Positions 52,511 to 61,880 of a stretch of 64,000 bases of DNA are shown here, one piece after another. The notes under the pieces are model-generated. The model made no database searches and was not told the DNA's origin. It was given only the letters and a program-made list of their open reading frames with translations. Origin of the DNA: an uncultured Paracoccaceae bacterium (GTDB lineage Bacteria; Pseudomonadota; Alphaproteobacteria; Rhodobacterales; Rhodobacteraceae). Where the stretch lies: the NCBI GenBank assembly GCA_947501555.1, contig CANMWG010000005.1:1-64000 (forward strand), in the 5' to 3' direction. Position numbers and translations under genes: made by a program. The stretch's first letter is position 1; each line of letters begins with the position of its first letter.

Positions 52511-54805
52511 GTGAAGAAACTTACGGCGAGCCATTGGGGTATTGGTGTTGCGACGATCCAAGGGGATCGCGTGCTCGCTGTGGACGGGCATGACAGTGAT
52601 CCGGCTGCATCACCGATCAACAGCAACATCGCAGGCAGCTTGCATGGCAAAGCGCGCGTGCTGCGCCCTGCGATCCGTAAAAGCTGGCTGGCAGGAACGC
52701 CGAAAGCGGTCGCACGCGGGCGGGACAGTTTTGTTGAGGTCAGCTGGGATGTCGCGCTCGACGCTATCGCGCAGGAATTGACCCGCGTGCGCGAACAGCA
52801 CGGCAACTCATCCATCTTCGCAGGGTCTTACGGCTGGTCCAGCGCAGGCCGTTTTCATCACGCGCAAAGCCAGCTAAAGCGGTTTTTGAACACGCAAGGT
52901 GGGTTTGTGCGATCCGAAGGGAATTACAGCTACAACGCCGCCCTTGGTCTGATGCCCCATATTGTTGGTCCTTACCGCGATCATGTGGCGCAGGCGACCC
53001 GTTGGTCTGTGATCGCGGACCACAGCGATCTGGTGGTGATGTTCGGCGGGATGGCCTTACGCAATACGCAAGTCAGCGATGGTGGGATCAGCAAACACCG
53101 CATGTCCGACAACCTTGCCGCCTGCGTGAAGGCCGGTGTGTGTTTCGTCAACATCAGCCCGCTACGCAGCGATGCAGCGGACATGTTGCAAGCGGACTGG
53201 ATGCCTGTGCGGCCGGGAACAGACACAGCGCTGATGATGGGTTTGGCACATACTTTGATTGTCGAAAACCTCTGTGATCTCGGCTTTCTTGAGACCTACA
53301 CGACCGGCTTTGATGCAATTCGATCCTATCTGCTGGGCGAAAGCGACGGCCAGCCCAAAGATGCAAAGTGGGCGGCGGGGATCACTGGGGTGGATGACAC
53401 CATGATCCGCATCCTTGCGCGGCGCATGGCCGCCAGCCGCACGATGATCAACGTGGCCGCAGGGGTGCAGCGTACGGATTTTGGCGAACAGCCCATATGG
53501 ATGGCCGTCACCCTCGCCGCGATGCTGGGGCAGGTTGGCCTTCCAGGGGGTGGATACACCGTTGGTTATGGGGTCAACGGCAACATCGGAAACATGGAAC
53601 GCCCATTTCGGTGGGGCACATTTTCTCAAGGCAAGAACGCGGTGGAGGATTTCATCCCCGTCGCGATGATCAGTGACATGCTGCTCAACCCGCGCGGCCC
53701 CTATTCCTTTCAGGGTGAAACGCGGACCTTCCCCGATGCGCGGCTTGTCTGGTGGGCCGGGGGCAACCCGTTTCATCATCACCAAGACCTCAACCGCCTG
53801 CACGACGCGTTCCAAACGCCAGACACGGTGATCGTAAACGAGATGAACTGGACCGCCACCGCGCGCCACGCGGATATCGTCCTGCCTGTAGCCGCACCGC
53901 AGGAGCGCACCGATTTTGGCGCGGGAAAGTCCGACAATGCGCTGATCCCAATGCCGCGCCTTGTGCCGCCCCCTGCCGATGTGCGGGTCGAACATGACAT
54001 CTACGCCGATCTCGCTGCGCGGCTGGGTGACGCGGATGCGTTCACAGATGGCAAAACCAGTGACGCATGGCTGCGCGACATCTGGCAAACCACAAGGGAC
54101 CGCGCGGCGGACAACGGTATCACCCTGCCCAATTGGGACGTTTTTCTAAGCGGCGACGTGATTGACTTGCCGGACCCCAACCCAAATCAAGTGTTTCTGG
54201 CTAATTTTCGCGCCGACCCAATGGCGGCAGCCCTTCCGACGCCGAGCGGTCGGATCGAACTGTTTTCGGATACCATCGCTGGGTTCAATTTGCCCGATTG
54301 CGCGGGCCATCCTATTTGGCAACCGCCGCGTGACACTGTTGAAGACACCAAGGGCGCGTTCCCCTTGGCGATGCTGTCGGGGCAACCGGGTACCCGGCTT
54401 CATAGTCAGCTTGATAACGGTGCCTTCAGCCTTAGCCAGAAAATCGCGGGGCGTGAGCCGGTTTTGATCCATCCCCATGACGCGAAAGGGCGGGGGATTA
54501 AGGACGGCGATGTAGTGGAGCTATTCAACACGCGCGGGCGATGCCTTGCAGGGGCAAAGATCACGGACGAGGTGATGCAAGGCTGCATTTTCCTGTGCAC
54601 CGGCGCATGGTTTGATCCCGACTACGACGCGCCACAAAACCGTGACCGCCACGGCAATCCCAATGTGTTGACCCATGATCTGCGGACATCATCTTTGACC
54701 CAGTCGCCCGCAGCACATTCCGCGATGGTGCAGATGCGCCTGTTTGAGCGTCCGGTGCCCGCGATTACCGTTCATGATCCACCGCCTTTCGAACCGGGGA
54801 TTTAG
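52511..54805 (+). CDS. bisC: Molybdopterin oxidoreductase of biotin/methionine sulfoxide reductase type
   Basis: A 764-residue molybdoenzyme of the DMSO reductase family, without an Fe-S cluster motif or Tat signal at the N-terminus, as in cytoplasmic BisC. Seen: SIFAGSYGWSSAGRFHHAQS, with Ser111 in the position of the Mo-ligand Ser, FGGMALRNTQVSDGG, VNMSPLRSDAAD-like cofactor contacts, and FLCTGAWFDPDY near the end. Substrates in the family are biotin, methionine or other sulfoxides and N-oxides. The start is GTG. It is divergent from the cystathionine beta-lyase-like gene. Confidence 0.88.
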   Translation: MKKLTASHWGIGVATIQGDRVLAVDGHDSDPAASPINSNIAGSLHGKARVLRPAIRKSWLAGTPKAVARGRDSFVEVSWDVALDAIAQELTRVREQHGNSSIFAGSYGWSSAGRFHHAQSQLKRFLNTQGGFVRSEGNYSYNAALGLMPHIVGPYRDHVAQATRWSVIADHSDLVVMFGGMALRNTQVSDGGISKHRMSDNLAACVKAGVCFVNISPLRSDAADMLQADWMPVRPGTDTALMMGLAHTLIVENLCDLGFLETYTTGFDAIRSYLLGESDGQPKDAKWAAGITGVDDTMIRILARRMAASRTMINVAAGVQRTDFGEQPIWMAVTLAAMLGQVGLPGGGYTVGYGVNGNIGNMERPFRWGTFSQGKNAVEDFIPVAMISDMLLNPRGPYSFQGETRTFPDARLVWWAGGNPFHHHQDLNRLHDAFQTPDTVIVNEMNWTATARHADIVLPVAAPQERTDFGAGKSDNALIPMPRLVPPPADVRVEHDIYADLAARLGDADAFTDGKTSDAWLRDIWQTTRDRAADNGITLPNWDVFLSGDVIDLPDPNPNQVFLANFRADPMAAALPTPSGRIELFSDTIAGFNLPDCAGHPIWQPPRDTVEDTKGAFPLAMLSGQPGTRLHSQLDNGAFSLSQKIAGREPVLIHPHDAKGRGIKDGDVVELFNTRGRCLAGAKITDEVMQGCIFLCTGAWFDPDYDAPQNRDRHGNPNVLTHDLRTSSLTQSPAAHSAMVQMRLFERPVPAITVHDPPPFEPGI

Positions 54806-54821
54806 CTGATAGCAAAACATT

Positions 54822-55610
54822 ATGAAAACATCCGATGATATAAGTGCGCCCATTCCCAAAGAACCCAAAGTTGATTCCACCCTGTCGAAAGGCTTGGCAA
54901 TTCTTGAGAACCTCGTGGGGGCGCAAACCGGCAAAGGCGTGACGGAATTATCAAAAGAACTGGGGCTGACAAAGTCCAACACCTTTCGCCTTTTACAAAC
55001 TCTGACCTTGTTGGGGTATGTGCAGCGTCGCGAAGATAAAACCTATTCCGCGACTTTGAAGACCTGGCGTGTCGGGCGTGCCTCTGTTGAAAACCTGAAT
55101 CTGCGCGAACTCGCAGCACCCGAGCTTTCGTTTCTCTCGAACGAGACAGGTGAGGCCGTTTATCTGGCCGTGCGCGAAAACTTGAGCGTGGTCTACATCG
55201 ACAAAGTCGACAGCCAAAAACCGATTCGATCTTGGAACACGATTGGCGACACCGCCCCTTTGCACTGTGTCGGCACTGGCAAAGCGCTGCTGGCCGCGGA
55301 ATTTGCCAAGTTGCGCGACCAGATCAAGGGCGCACTGACCCATCACACGGACAAGACATTGACAGATATGGCCGCCCTTGAGGCTGATATCGCTCTGACG
55401 CTGAAACGTGGCTACGCCTACGACACAGGCGAATTTCGGGATCGCATTGTCAGCTTTGGCGCGGCAATTGTTCTGCCCGGCGGGGAAGCTGTAGGCGCCT
55501 TGGGCATTTCGCTGCCCGACATCAATCTGCCCGAAGACGGTATTGATCGCTTTGGCGGCCTGGTGTCCCACGCCGCCAACAGCCTGTCGGCCAAGTTGGG
55601 CCGCAATTAG
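54822..55610 (+). CDS. IclR family transcriptional regulator
   Basis: A 262-residue regulator. The winged helix-turn-helix is STLSKGLAILENLVGAQTGK with VTELSKELGLTKSNTFRLLQ; the effector domain has AVYLAVRENLSVVYIDKVDS and PLHCVGTGKALLAAEF. It is 16 bp after the bisC gene on the same strand and ends tail-to-tail with the rhodanese gene, their stops overlapping by 4 bp. It probably controls this 50-64 kb cluster. It is not close to the nitrile IclR in the helix-turn-helix. Confidence 0.9.
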   Translation: MKTSDDISAPIPKEPKVDSTLSKGLAILENLVGAQTGKGVTELSKELGLTKSNTFRLLQTLTLLGYVQRREDKTYSATLKTWRVGRASVENLNLRELAAPELSFLSNETGEAVYLAVRENLSVVYIDKVDSQKPIRSWNTIGDTAPLHCVGTGKALLAAEFAKLRDQIKGALTHHTDKTLTDMAALEADIALTLKRGYAYDTGEFRDRIVSFGAAIVLPGGEAVGALGISLPDINLPEDGIDRFGGLVSHAANSLSAKLGRN

Positions 55611-56011
55611 GATTTCGGCTCGGGAAATTCGACAGGGCCACCCTGTTTTTCCCAGGTTGAGAAACCTTCTTTCAGATGGGCCGCGTCAAACCCCATGTCC
55701 TGCAACGTTGCTGTCGTGATCGCAGAGCGCCACCCCGACGCACAGTGAAATACGAATTTCTTGCCCTCTTGCGCAAAGATGTCTTTGAAATACGGGCTGT
55801 CCGGGTCCACCCAGAATTCGATCATACCGCGCGGGGCGTGGAAACTGCCCGGAATATAACCGCCGCGCTGACGCTCGCGAATATCGCGAATATCGACGAC
55901 CACAACATTTGGATCATCCAACATTCCGATTAAATCAGAGGTTTCGACCTCTTCAATGCGCGCACGTGCGTTCGCGACCATTTCGCTGGACGAGAGTTTA
56001 AGTTTGGTCAT
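55607..56011 (-). CDS. Rhodanese-like domain protein
   Basis: A 134-residue single rhodanese domain, a sulfurtransferase fold that carries sulfane sulfur on Cys. Seen: VVVVDIRDIRERQRGGYIPG, SFHAPRGMIEFWVDPDSPYF and the active-site loop FHCASGWRSA with the catalytic Cys90. The ATG at 56011 was chosen; a far longer open frame reaching 56935 is an antisense shadow of the FAD oxidase. It is divergent from the FAD oxidase gene. Its neighbours include two other sulfur-related enzymes. Confidence 0.9.
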   Translation of the reverse strand: MTKLKLSSSEMVANARARIEEVETSDLIGMLDDPNVVVVDIRDIRERQRGGYIPGSFHAPRGMIEFWVDPDSPYFKDIFAQEGKKFVFHCASGWRSAITTATLQDMGFDAAHLKEGFSTWEKQGGPVEFPEPKS

Positions 56012-56125
56012 TGCTGTGCCTTTGTATTGATATATAGAACATGTATTTCGAATGTTGACACGATAAGGCGGGTGGTGCAACCTTTTCACAGACCGCTCAA
56101 AGCCAGCTCTGCGAGGAATCATAAC

Positions 56126-57400
56126 ATGACCGAGAAAGACGCGATTTCGCTTTGGGATGCTTCCGCCAAAGAGCAAGATTACCACGCCCCACTGGAGGCA
56201 GACAGCACCGTCGATGTCGCAATCGTGGGCGGTGGATTTACCGGCTTGTCGACAGCCCTTCATTGTGCCGAAAAGGGCCTGTCCGCCCATGTCCTTGAGG
56301 CAGAGCAAATCGGATTTGGCGGATCGGGGCGCAACTGCGGGCTGGTCAACGCGGCTTTGTGGTTGCCGCCACAAAAAGTGTGCGAAAAGCTGGGCACGGT
56401 TTATGGGCCGCGCTTTATCAGGAAATTTGGCAGCGGGCCTGAATATGTGTTCTCGCTCATCGAAAAGTATCAGATGCAGTGCGAGGTCACGCGCACCGGC
56501 ACGATCCACGCCGCTCACGGTCCGGGCGGATTTGTGGAGCTGAAAGAACGCCATAAAGAATGGCAGCGTCTGGGTGAACCCGTCGATCTTTTGAGCCGTG
56601 CAGAAGTGAGCGAAATGATCGGCACCGACCATTTTTACGGCGGCCTGCTGGATCAGCGCTGCGGCACGATCAACCCGATGGGCTATTGTCGCGGACTTGC
56701 ACGCGCAGCCCTTGGCGCGGGCGCGAAGATCAGCACGGGCGTGCGCGGGACCAAACTGAACCGCGATGGCGATCTGTGGAAGGTCGAGACAAACCAAGGA
56801 GTCGTTACAGCCAAAGCGGTCGTATTGGGCACCAATGCCTATACGGATGAACTCTGGCCCGACCTGAACCGCGTGTTCACGATGATCCACTATTTCCAGC
56901 TGGCCACTAAACCGATGGGACCCGAGGCGGATCACATTTTACCTGGCAAACAGGGTCTATGGGATACCGGCCAGATCATGTTCAATATCCGGCGTGATGC
57001 ATTCAACCGCCTGCTGGTCGGGTCGATGGGTAAGGTCATCGGCAGCAAGGATCGCGGTCTTTCGAACCGTTGGGCGCGCAAGCAAATCGCGCGGATTTTC
57101 CCGACCCTTGGCCCGGTCGAATTCGAACAGGCCTGGCACGGTCAGATCGCCATGACGCCCGATCACCTCCCGCGCATCTACGAGCTGGCCACCAACCTGT
57201 TCACCCCAATCGGCTACAATGGGCGCGGGATCACTACGGGCACAATGTTCGGTGAAACCATCGCGGGCTTGCTGATGGGTATGGATCGCGCCGACCTGCC
57301 CCTGCCGATGACCGAACTTAGCACTGCGACATCAGCCCCGATCATGTCGCGCATTTACCAATCCGCCTTTACGGCCAATCAAATCTGGAAAGCAATCTGA
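56126..57400 (+). CDS. FAD-dependent amine/amino acid oxidase (DAO family)
   Basis: A 424-residue DAO-family flavoenzyme. Seen: DVAIVGGGFTGLSTALHCAE (FAD GxGxxG), LEAEQIGFGGSGRNCGLVNA, the second signature shared with PuuB-type gamma-glutamylputrescine oxidases, and PIGYNGRGITTGTMFGETIA near the end. The ATG at 56126 follows GAGGAATCATAAC. It overlaps the HyuA start by one base. It would oxidise an amine or amino acid to an imine; a RidA protein at the end of the operon would hydrolyse such imines. Confidence 0.88.
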   Translation: MTEKDAISLWDASAKEQDYHAPLEADSTVDVAIVGGGFTGLSTALHCAEKGLSAHVLEAEQIGFGGSGRNCGLVNAALWLPPQKVCEKLGTVYGPRFIRKFGSGPEYVFSLIEKYQMQCEVTRTGTIHAAHGPGGFVELKERHKEWQRLGEPVDLLSRAEVSEMIGTDHFYGGLLDQRCGTINPMGYCRGLARAALGAGAKISTGVRGTKLNRDGDLWKVETNQGVVTAKAVVLGTNAYTDELWPDLNRVFTMIHYFQLATKPMGPEADHILPGKQGLWDTGQIMFNIRRDAFNRLLVGSMGKVIGSKDRGLSNRWARKQIARIFPTLGPVEFEQAWHGQIAMTPDHLPRIYELATNLFTPIGYNGRGITTGTMFGETIAGLLMGMDRADLPLPMTELSTATSAPIMSRIYQSAFTANQIWKAI

Positions 57401-59475
57401 TGAACCGCGTTGGCGTTGATATCGGTGGCACGTTTACCGACGTAGCCTTGTCCCACTCAGACGGGCTCGCAACTTGCAAGGTTTTAACCAATTACACCCA
57501 GCCCGAGCAGGCCATTCTGGATGGCATCCAGATCGCGGCAGACAAGGCTGGAATCGCCATGGGTGACATTGGCCAGGTGATCCACGGCACCACGCTGGTG
57601 ACCAATGCCCTGATCGAACGGCGTGGGGCGAAGCTGGCGTTTGTCACAACGGAAGGGTTTCGCGACGTCATCGAAATGCGCTCTGAGAACCGGTTTGAGC
57701 AATATGATCTGAATCTATCGCTGCCCGTCCCAATGGTCCCGCGCGAGGATCGACTGACGTTGAATGAACGCATGGGCCCGAACGGCGAAGTGTTGTTGGC
57801 GCTCGATTCCGCTGACGTGGACGCGACGGTGCAAACTATTCTGGCCGGTGATTATGAAGCCGTCGCGATTGGCCTAATGCACTCTTACGCCAACGACGCC
57901 CACGAGATACAGATGGCCGAGGCCCTGCGCGCGGCTGCACCTGACATGTCGATATCGCTGTCATCTGTAATTTCGCCGCAAATGCGCGAATTGCCACGGT
58001 TCAACACCGTGATCGCTAACGCCTATGTGCAGCCACAGGTCGCCGACTACCTCGGTCGATTGGTGCGCCGTTTGGGGGATGCGGGCGTAACCGCCCCTGT
58101 CTTCATGCTGCATTCCGGTGGTGGTCTGATCTCGGTCGATGTTGCGGCGGAACAACCTGTGCGGTTGTTGGAATCCGGTCCTGCGGGGGGCGCGATCTTC
58201 GCCGCCGATTTCGCCCGTGGGCATGGGTTGGATAGCGTGCTGTCGTTCGACATGGGCGGGACCACGGCCAAGATTTGCCTAATCGAAGACGGCGCGCCCA
58301 AAACCGCTAATACGTTTGAGGTCGCGCGCACCTACCGCTTCAAAAAAGGGTCGGGCATGACGGTCTCAACCCCCGTTGTTGAGATGGTCGAGATCGGAGC
58401 TGGCGGTGGATCTATCGCGTCGATTGATACTCTGGGACGCATTCAGGTGGGGCCGCGCTCTGCGGCGTCTGAACCGGGGCCTGCGTGCTACGGGCGTGGC
58501 GGGCAAAACCCGACCGTGACGGACGCAAACCTTGTGCTGGGTCGCTTGGACCCTGACAATTTTGCGGGCGGGGCCATTGCGCTGTCGGTGCAGGCCGCAA
58601 GCGATGCGATTGACGCGACACTTGCCGATAGGCTGGACATGGACGCTGCGCAGGCAGCATTTGGCGTCACCGAAATGGTGGACGAAAACATGGCCAACGC
58701 CGCCCGTGTTCACACGGTTGAAAACGGGCGCGACATCGAACATTTCACTATGATCGGCTTTGGCGGCGGCGCACCTTTGCATGCCTGTCGTTTGTGCGAA
58801 AAGCTTGGCATCAAGGAGCTGATCATTCCACCCGGCGCGGGCGTCGGGTCTGCCATCGGGTTTCTCAAAGCGCCGTTCAGCTATGAGGCCACGCGCGGGC
58901 TGTTCCAGCGTCTGGACCAATTCGACGCCACCGCTGTCAACGCGGCCTTGGCCGAGCTTGAGGATGAGGCGACTGCCTTCGTCAGCGCAGGTGCAAAGGA
59001 CGCCGACACGACCACGCGGCTGATCGCTTTCATGCGCTATGCGGGGCAAGGTTGGGAAATTCCTGTCGTGTTGCCCTACAAGACCTTTGCGAACGAGGAT
59101 CAGGCCGAAATCCTCACCGCGTTCGAGGCAGCCTATCAAACGCTATTCGGGCGGGTAATCGACGGGCTGGGCACCGAAATCACCAATTGGTCGCTCGTCG
59201 TGGCCTCGGTCCTGCCTGCAACGTCGCCGGTCACGCGTCACGCCACTGGCCCCGCCGTTGCCCCGTTGAGGACCCGCCAGTTCTTTGACGCAGCCTTGCG
59301 CAAAACTGTTGATGCCCAAGAAGTCGATCGAGCCGTGATGATCGCCGGGCACTCCGTCGAAGGCCCCGCAATCATCATCGAAAACGAGACAACGACCATC
59401 GTGACATCGGCCTACCGTGCCGTCGGCCAGGGCGACGGGAGTCTGCGATTGATCGCAAAGGGAGACGGCGCATGA
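57400..59475 (+). CDS. hyuA: Hydantoinase/oxoprolinase A subunit
   Basis: A 691-residue ATP-dependent hydantoinase/5-oxoprolinase A protein. Seen: MNRVGVDIGGTFTDVALSHS at the start (phosphate-binding), QVIHGTTLVTNALIERRGAK, ESGPAGGAIFAADFA, SFDMGGTTAKICLIEDGAP and MIGFGGGAPLHACRLCEKLG. Length is normal. It overlaps the FAD oxidase stop and the hyuB start. With HyuB it should open a cyclic amide or imide (hydantoin, N-methylhydantoin, 5-oxoproline) or carboxylate a ketone, using ATP. The substrate here is unknown. Confidence 0.93.
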   Translation: MNRVGVDIGGTFTDVALSHSDGLATCKVLTNYTQPEQAILDGIQIAADKAGIAMGDIGQVIHGTTLVTNALIERRGAKLAFVTTEGFRDVIEMRSENRFEQYDLNLSLPVPMVPREDRLTLNERMGPNGEVLLALDSADVDATVQTILAGDYEAVAIGLMHSYANDAHEIQMAEALRAAAPDMSISLSSVISPQMRELPRFNTVIANAYVQPQVADYLGRLVRRLGDAGVTAPVFMLHSGGGLISVDVAAEQPVRLLESGPAGGAIFAADFARGHGLDSVLSFDMGGTTAKICLIEDGAPKTANTFEVARTYRFKKGSGMTVSTPVVEMVEIGAGGGSIASIDTLGRIQVGPRSAASEPGPACYGRGGQNPTVTDANLVLGRLDPDNFAGGAIALSVQAASDAIDATLADRLDMDAAQAAFGVTEMVDENMANAARVHTVENGRDIEHFTMIGFGGGAPLHACRLCEKLGIKELIIPPGAGVGSAIGFLKAPFSYEATRGLFQRLDQFDATAVNAALAELEDEATAFVSAGAKDADTTTRLIAFMRYAGQGWEIPVVLPYKTFANEDQAEILTAFEAAYQTLFGRVIDGLGTEITNWSLVVASVLPATSPVTRHATGPAVAPLRTRQFFDAALRKTVDAQEVDRAVMIAGHSVEGPAIIIENETTTIVTSAYRAVGQGDGSLRLIAKGDGA

Positions 59476-61118
59476 CCCCATCAGCAATTGACTACCAAAT
59501 CATGTGGAACCGCCTCATCGCGGTGGTCGAGGAACAGGCGACAACCCTGATCCGCACCGCATTCTCGACCTCTGTGCGGGAAGCGGGCGATCTGTCAGCG
59601 GGTCTATTTGACCGCCAAGGCCGGATGATGGCGCAGGCAGTTACGGGCACGCCGGGCCACGTCAACGCGATGGCCGAAAGTGTGACGCATTTTGTCCGCG
59701 AGATCGGCGCGCAGAATATTTTCGAAGGCGATGTCTTCATCACCAACGATCCGTGGCTTGGGACTGGGCATCTGCACGACATCACCGTTGTATCGCCCAC
59801 CTTCCGGGGTGGCGTCCATATTGGCTTTTTTGCCTGCACCGCCCACGTTGTTGACATCGGAGGGCGCGGCTTTGGGCCTGACGCCAACGAGGTCTACGAA
59901 GAAGGCCTGCTTATCCCGATCATGAAATTTGCCGAACGCAGCGAGGTTTCCAAAGACCTGCTCCGCATCGTGCGCGCCAACGTGCGCGAACCAGATCAGG
60001 TTGTAGGTGATATGTATTCGCTGGCTGCGTGCAACGACGCGGGTGATCGCCGCTTGCAGACGATGATGGGCGAATTCGGCATCGCCGATCTCCAAGGCCT
60101 CGCGGATTTTGTGATTGAGACCAGTCGCAAGGCCACCCATGATGCAATCGCCAAGGTGCCTGACGGCACCTTCCGCAACACCATGCAGGTGGACGGCTAT
60201 GATGATCCGGTGCTGATGGCCGTAAAGCTCGACATTGCGGGCGACACGATCAAGGCTGATTTCGCGGGCACTTCAGGAATGAGCCGCTTTGGCGTCAACG
60301 TGCCAGAGGTCTACACCCGCGCCTACGCCTGCTACGGGCTGAAATGTGCGATTGCCCCGCAGGTGCCCAACAACACAGGCTCGCTTGAGCCGTTCCAAAT
60401 CACCGCCCCCGAAGGCTGCATTCTGGCCGCGCGCCGCCCCGCACCTGTGTCCGTACGCCATGTGCTGGGCCACCTAGTCCCCGATGTTGTGTTGGGTGCG
60501 TTGCATAAAGCCCTGCCTGATACCGTGCCTGCCGAGGGTGCCAGTGCCCTTTGGAACATCCAGATATCCGCCCGTCCCAGCGACCCCAATGCTGGGCTGC
60601 GCAACGCCGAGGTGTTGATGTTCAACTCTGGCGGAACAGGCGCACGTCCTGCGTTGGACGGCTTGTCTGCCACGGCGTTCCCATCGGGCGTATCGACGAT
60701 GAGCGTCGAGGCGACTGAACACGTCGGACCCATCACCGTCTGGCGCAAGGACTTGCGCGAAGGATCCGGCGGGGTTGGCGCGTTGCGCGGCGGCCTTGGC
60801 CAAACGATCGAGATTGAGCCGCGCGAAGGGTACGACTTCTATTTCAACGCGATGTTCGACCGCGTTCAAAACCCTGCCCGCGGCCGTGATGGTGGCGGCA
60901 CGGGGGCGGCGGGCGCGGTTGAGCTGACCGATGGTACGCAACTTCGCAGCAAAGGTCGCCAGCTTGTTCGCAATGGGCAGCGCCTTAAACTCAGCCTTCC
61001 GGGTGGTGGCGGTTACGGCAACGCCCACGACCGCCCCAAGGACGATGTCGCCGCAGACCTGCGTGCGGGGCTTATTACACCCGAACAGGCGAAAACTGAC
61101 TACGGATTTGAAGGATAA
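59472..61118 (+). CDS. hyuB: Hydantoinase/oxoprolinase B subunit
   Basis: A 548-residue HyuB protein. Seen: IMWNRLIAVVEEQATTLIRT, AGDLSAGLFDRQGRMMAQAV, DVFITNDPWLGTGHLHDITV, and GLLIPIMKFAERSEVSKDLL. It starts in the ATGA overlap with hyuA. The two subunits act together. The C-terminus has GRDGGGTGAAGAVEL and LSLPGGGGYGNAHDRPKDDV, as usual. Confidence 0.93.
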   Translation: MTPSAIDYQIMWNRLIAVVEEQATTLIRTAFSTSVREAGDLSAGLFDRQGRMMAQAVTGTPGHVNAMAESVTHFVREIGAQNIFEGDVFITNDPWLGTGHLHDITVVSPTFRGGVHIGFFACTAHVVDIGGRGFGPDANEVYEEGLLIPIMKFAERSEVSKDLLRIVRANVREPDQVVGDMYSLAACNDAGDRRLQTMMGEFGIADLQGLADFVIETSRKATHDAIAKVPDGTFRNTMQVDGYDDPVLMAVKLDIAGDTIKADFAGTSGMSRFGVNVPEVYTRAYACYGLKCAIAPQVPNNTGSLEPFQITAPEGCILAARRPAPVSVRHVLGHLVPDVVLGALHKALPDTVPAEGASALWNIQISARPSDPNAGLRNAEVLMFNSGGTGARPALDGLSATAFPSGVSTMSVEATEHVGPITVWRKDLREGSGGVGALRGGLGQTIEIEPREGYDFYFNAMFDRVQNPARGRDGGGTGAAGAVELTDGTQLRSKGRQLVRNGQRLKLSLPGGGGYGNAHDRPKDDVAADLRAGLITPEQAKTDYGFEG

Positions 61119-61121
61119 ACC

Positions 61122-61871
61122 ATGACCGATAAACCCCTCGCCCTGATCACCGGTGCCGCCCAGGGCATTGGCCTCGCCTGCGCCGAAAGCCTGATGGAGG
61201 ACGGATATGATGTGATCCTGTCGGACATCAACGCAGACGGTGTGGCCGAAGCGGGCAAAAAGATCGGGGCCGTCGCCGCGATTGCCTGCGATATGGGCGA
61301 CCTTTCCCAGATTGAGGCAATGTTCGGCCAAATCGCCAAGGATCACGGAACCCTGACCGCCTTGGTCAACAACGCGGGCGTCGCCATGCCCGGAGATTTT
61401 CTGTCGTATGATGTCGAGACGTTTGAGACCGTTATCAACATCAACCTGCGCGGGGTCTTTATCGCCACGCAAATGGCCGCCCGCGTCATGGTTGAGCACA
61501 ACATCGCAGGTGCCATCGTCAACATGTCGTCCATCAACGCGCAGGTCGCGATCCCCGCGATCCCGGCCTATTGCGCGTCGAAAGGCGGCGTTATGCAACT
61601 GACCAAGGTCGCCGCACTCGCGCTTGCCAAAAACAACATCCGCGTGAATTCAGTTGGCCCGGGGTCCATCGATACCGAGATGATGGCAGGTGTGAACGCT
61701 AACCCAGAAGCCTTCAAAGTCGCTATGTCACGCACACCATTGGGCCGCGTGGGCGACGCACGCGAAATCGGAGATGTCGTGGCCTTCCTGTGCTCAAAGA
61801 AGGCCAGTTATATCACGGGTGAGACAATTTATGTCGATGGTGGCCGTTTGGGCCTGAATTACACCTGTTAG
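61122..61871 (+). CDS. SDR family oxidoreductase
   Basis: A 249-residue classical SDR with TGAAQGIG (NAD(P) site), NNAG, and the S-Y-K triad in VNMSSINAQVAIPAIPAYCA with YCASK. The C-terminal YITGETIYVDGGRLGLNY is the family end. It starts 3 bp after hyuB. It could oxidise a hydroxy intermediate of the pathway or reduce a ketone. Confidence 0.92.
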   Translation: MTDKPLALITGAAQGIGLACAESLMEDGYDVILSDINADGVAEAGKKIGAVAAIACDMGDLSQIEAMFGQIAKDHGTLTALVNNAGVAMPGDFLSYDVETFETVININLRGVFIATQMAARVMVEHNIAGAIVNMSSINAQVAIPAIPAYCASKGGVMQLTKVAALALAKNNIRVNSVGPGSIDTEMMAGVNANPEAFKVAMSRTPLGRVGDAREIGDVVAFLCSKKASYITGETIYVDGGRLGLNYTC

Positions 61872-61880
61872 GGGCCCAGA

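Noticed and set aside
53162..54088. Open frame of 308 codons on the minus strand
   Set aside because: It is entirely antisense to the BisC-type gene and shows no family features; it is a shadow of codon bias.
55607..56935. Long 442-codon open frame on the minus strand containing the rhodanese
   Set aside because: Only the last 134 codons show a protein family. The rest is antisense to the FAD oxidase gene, whose motifs are clear, so the true start is at 56011.
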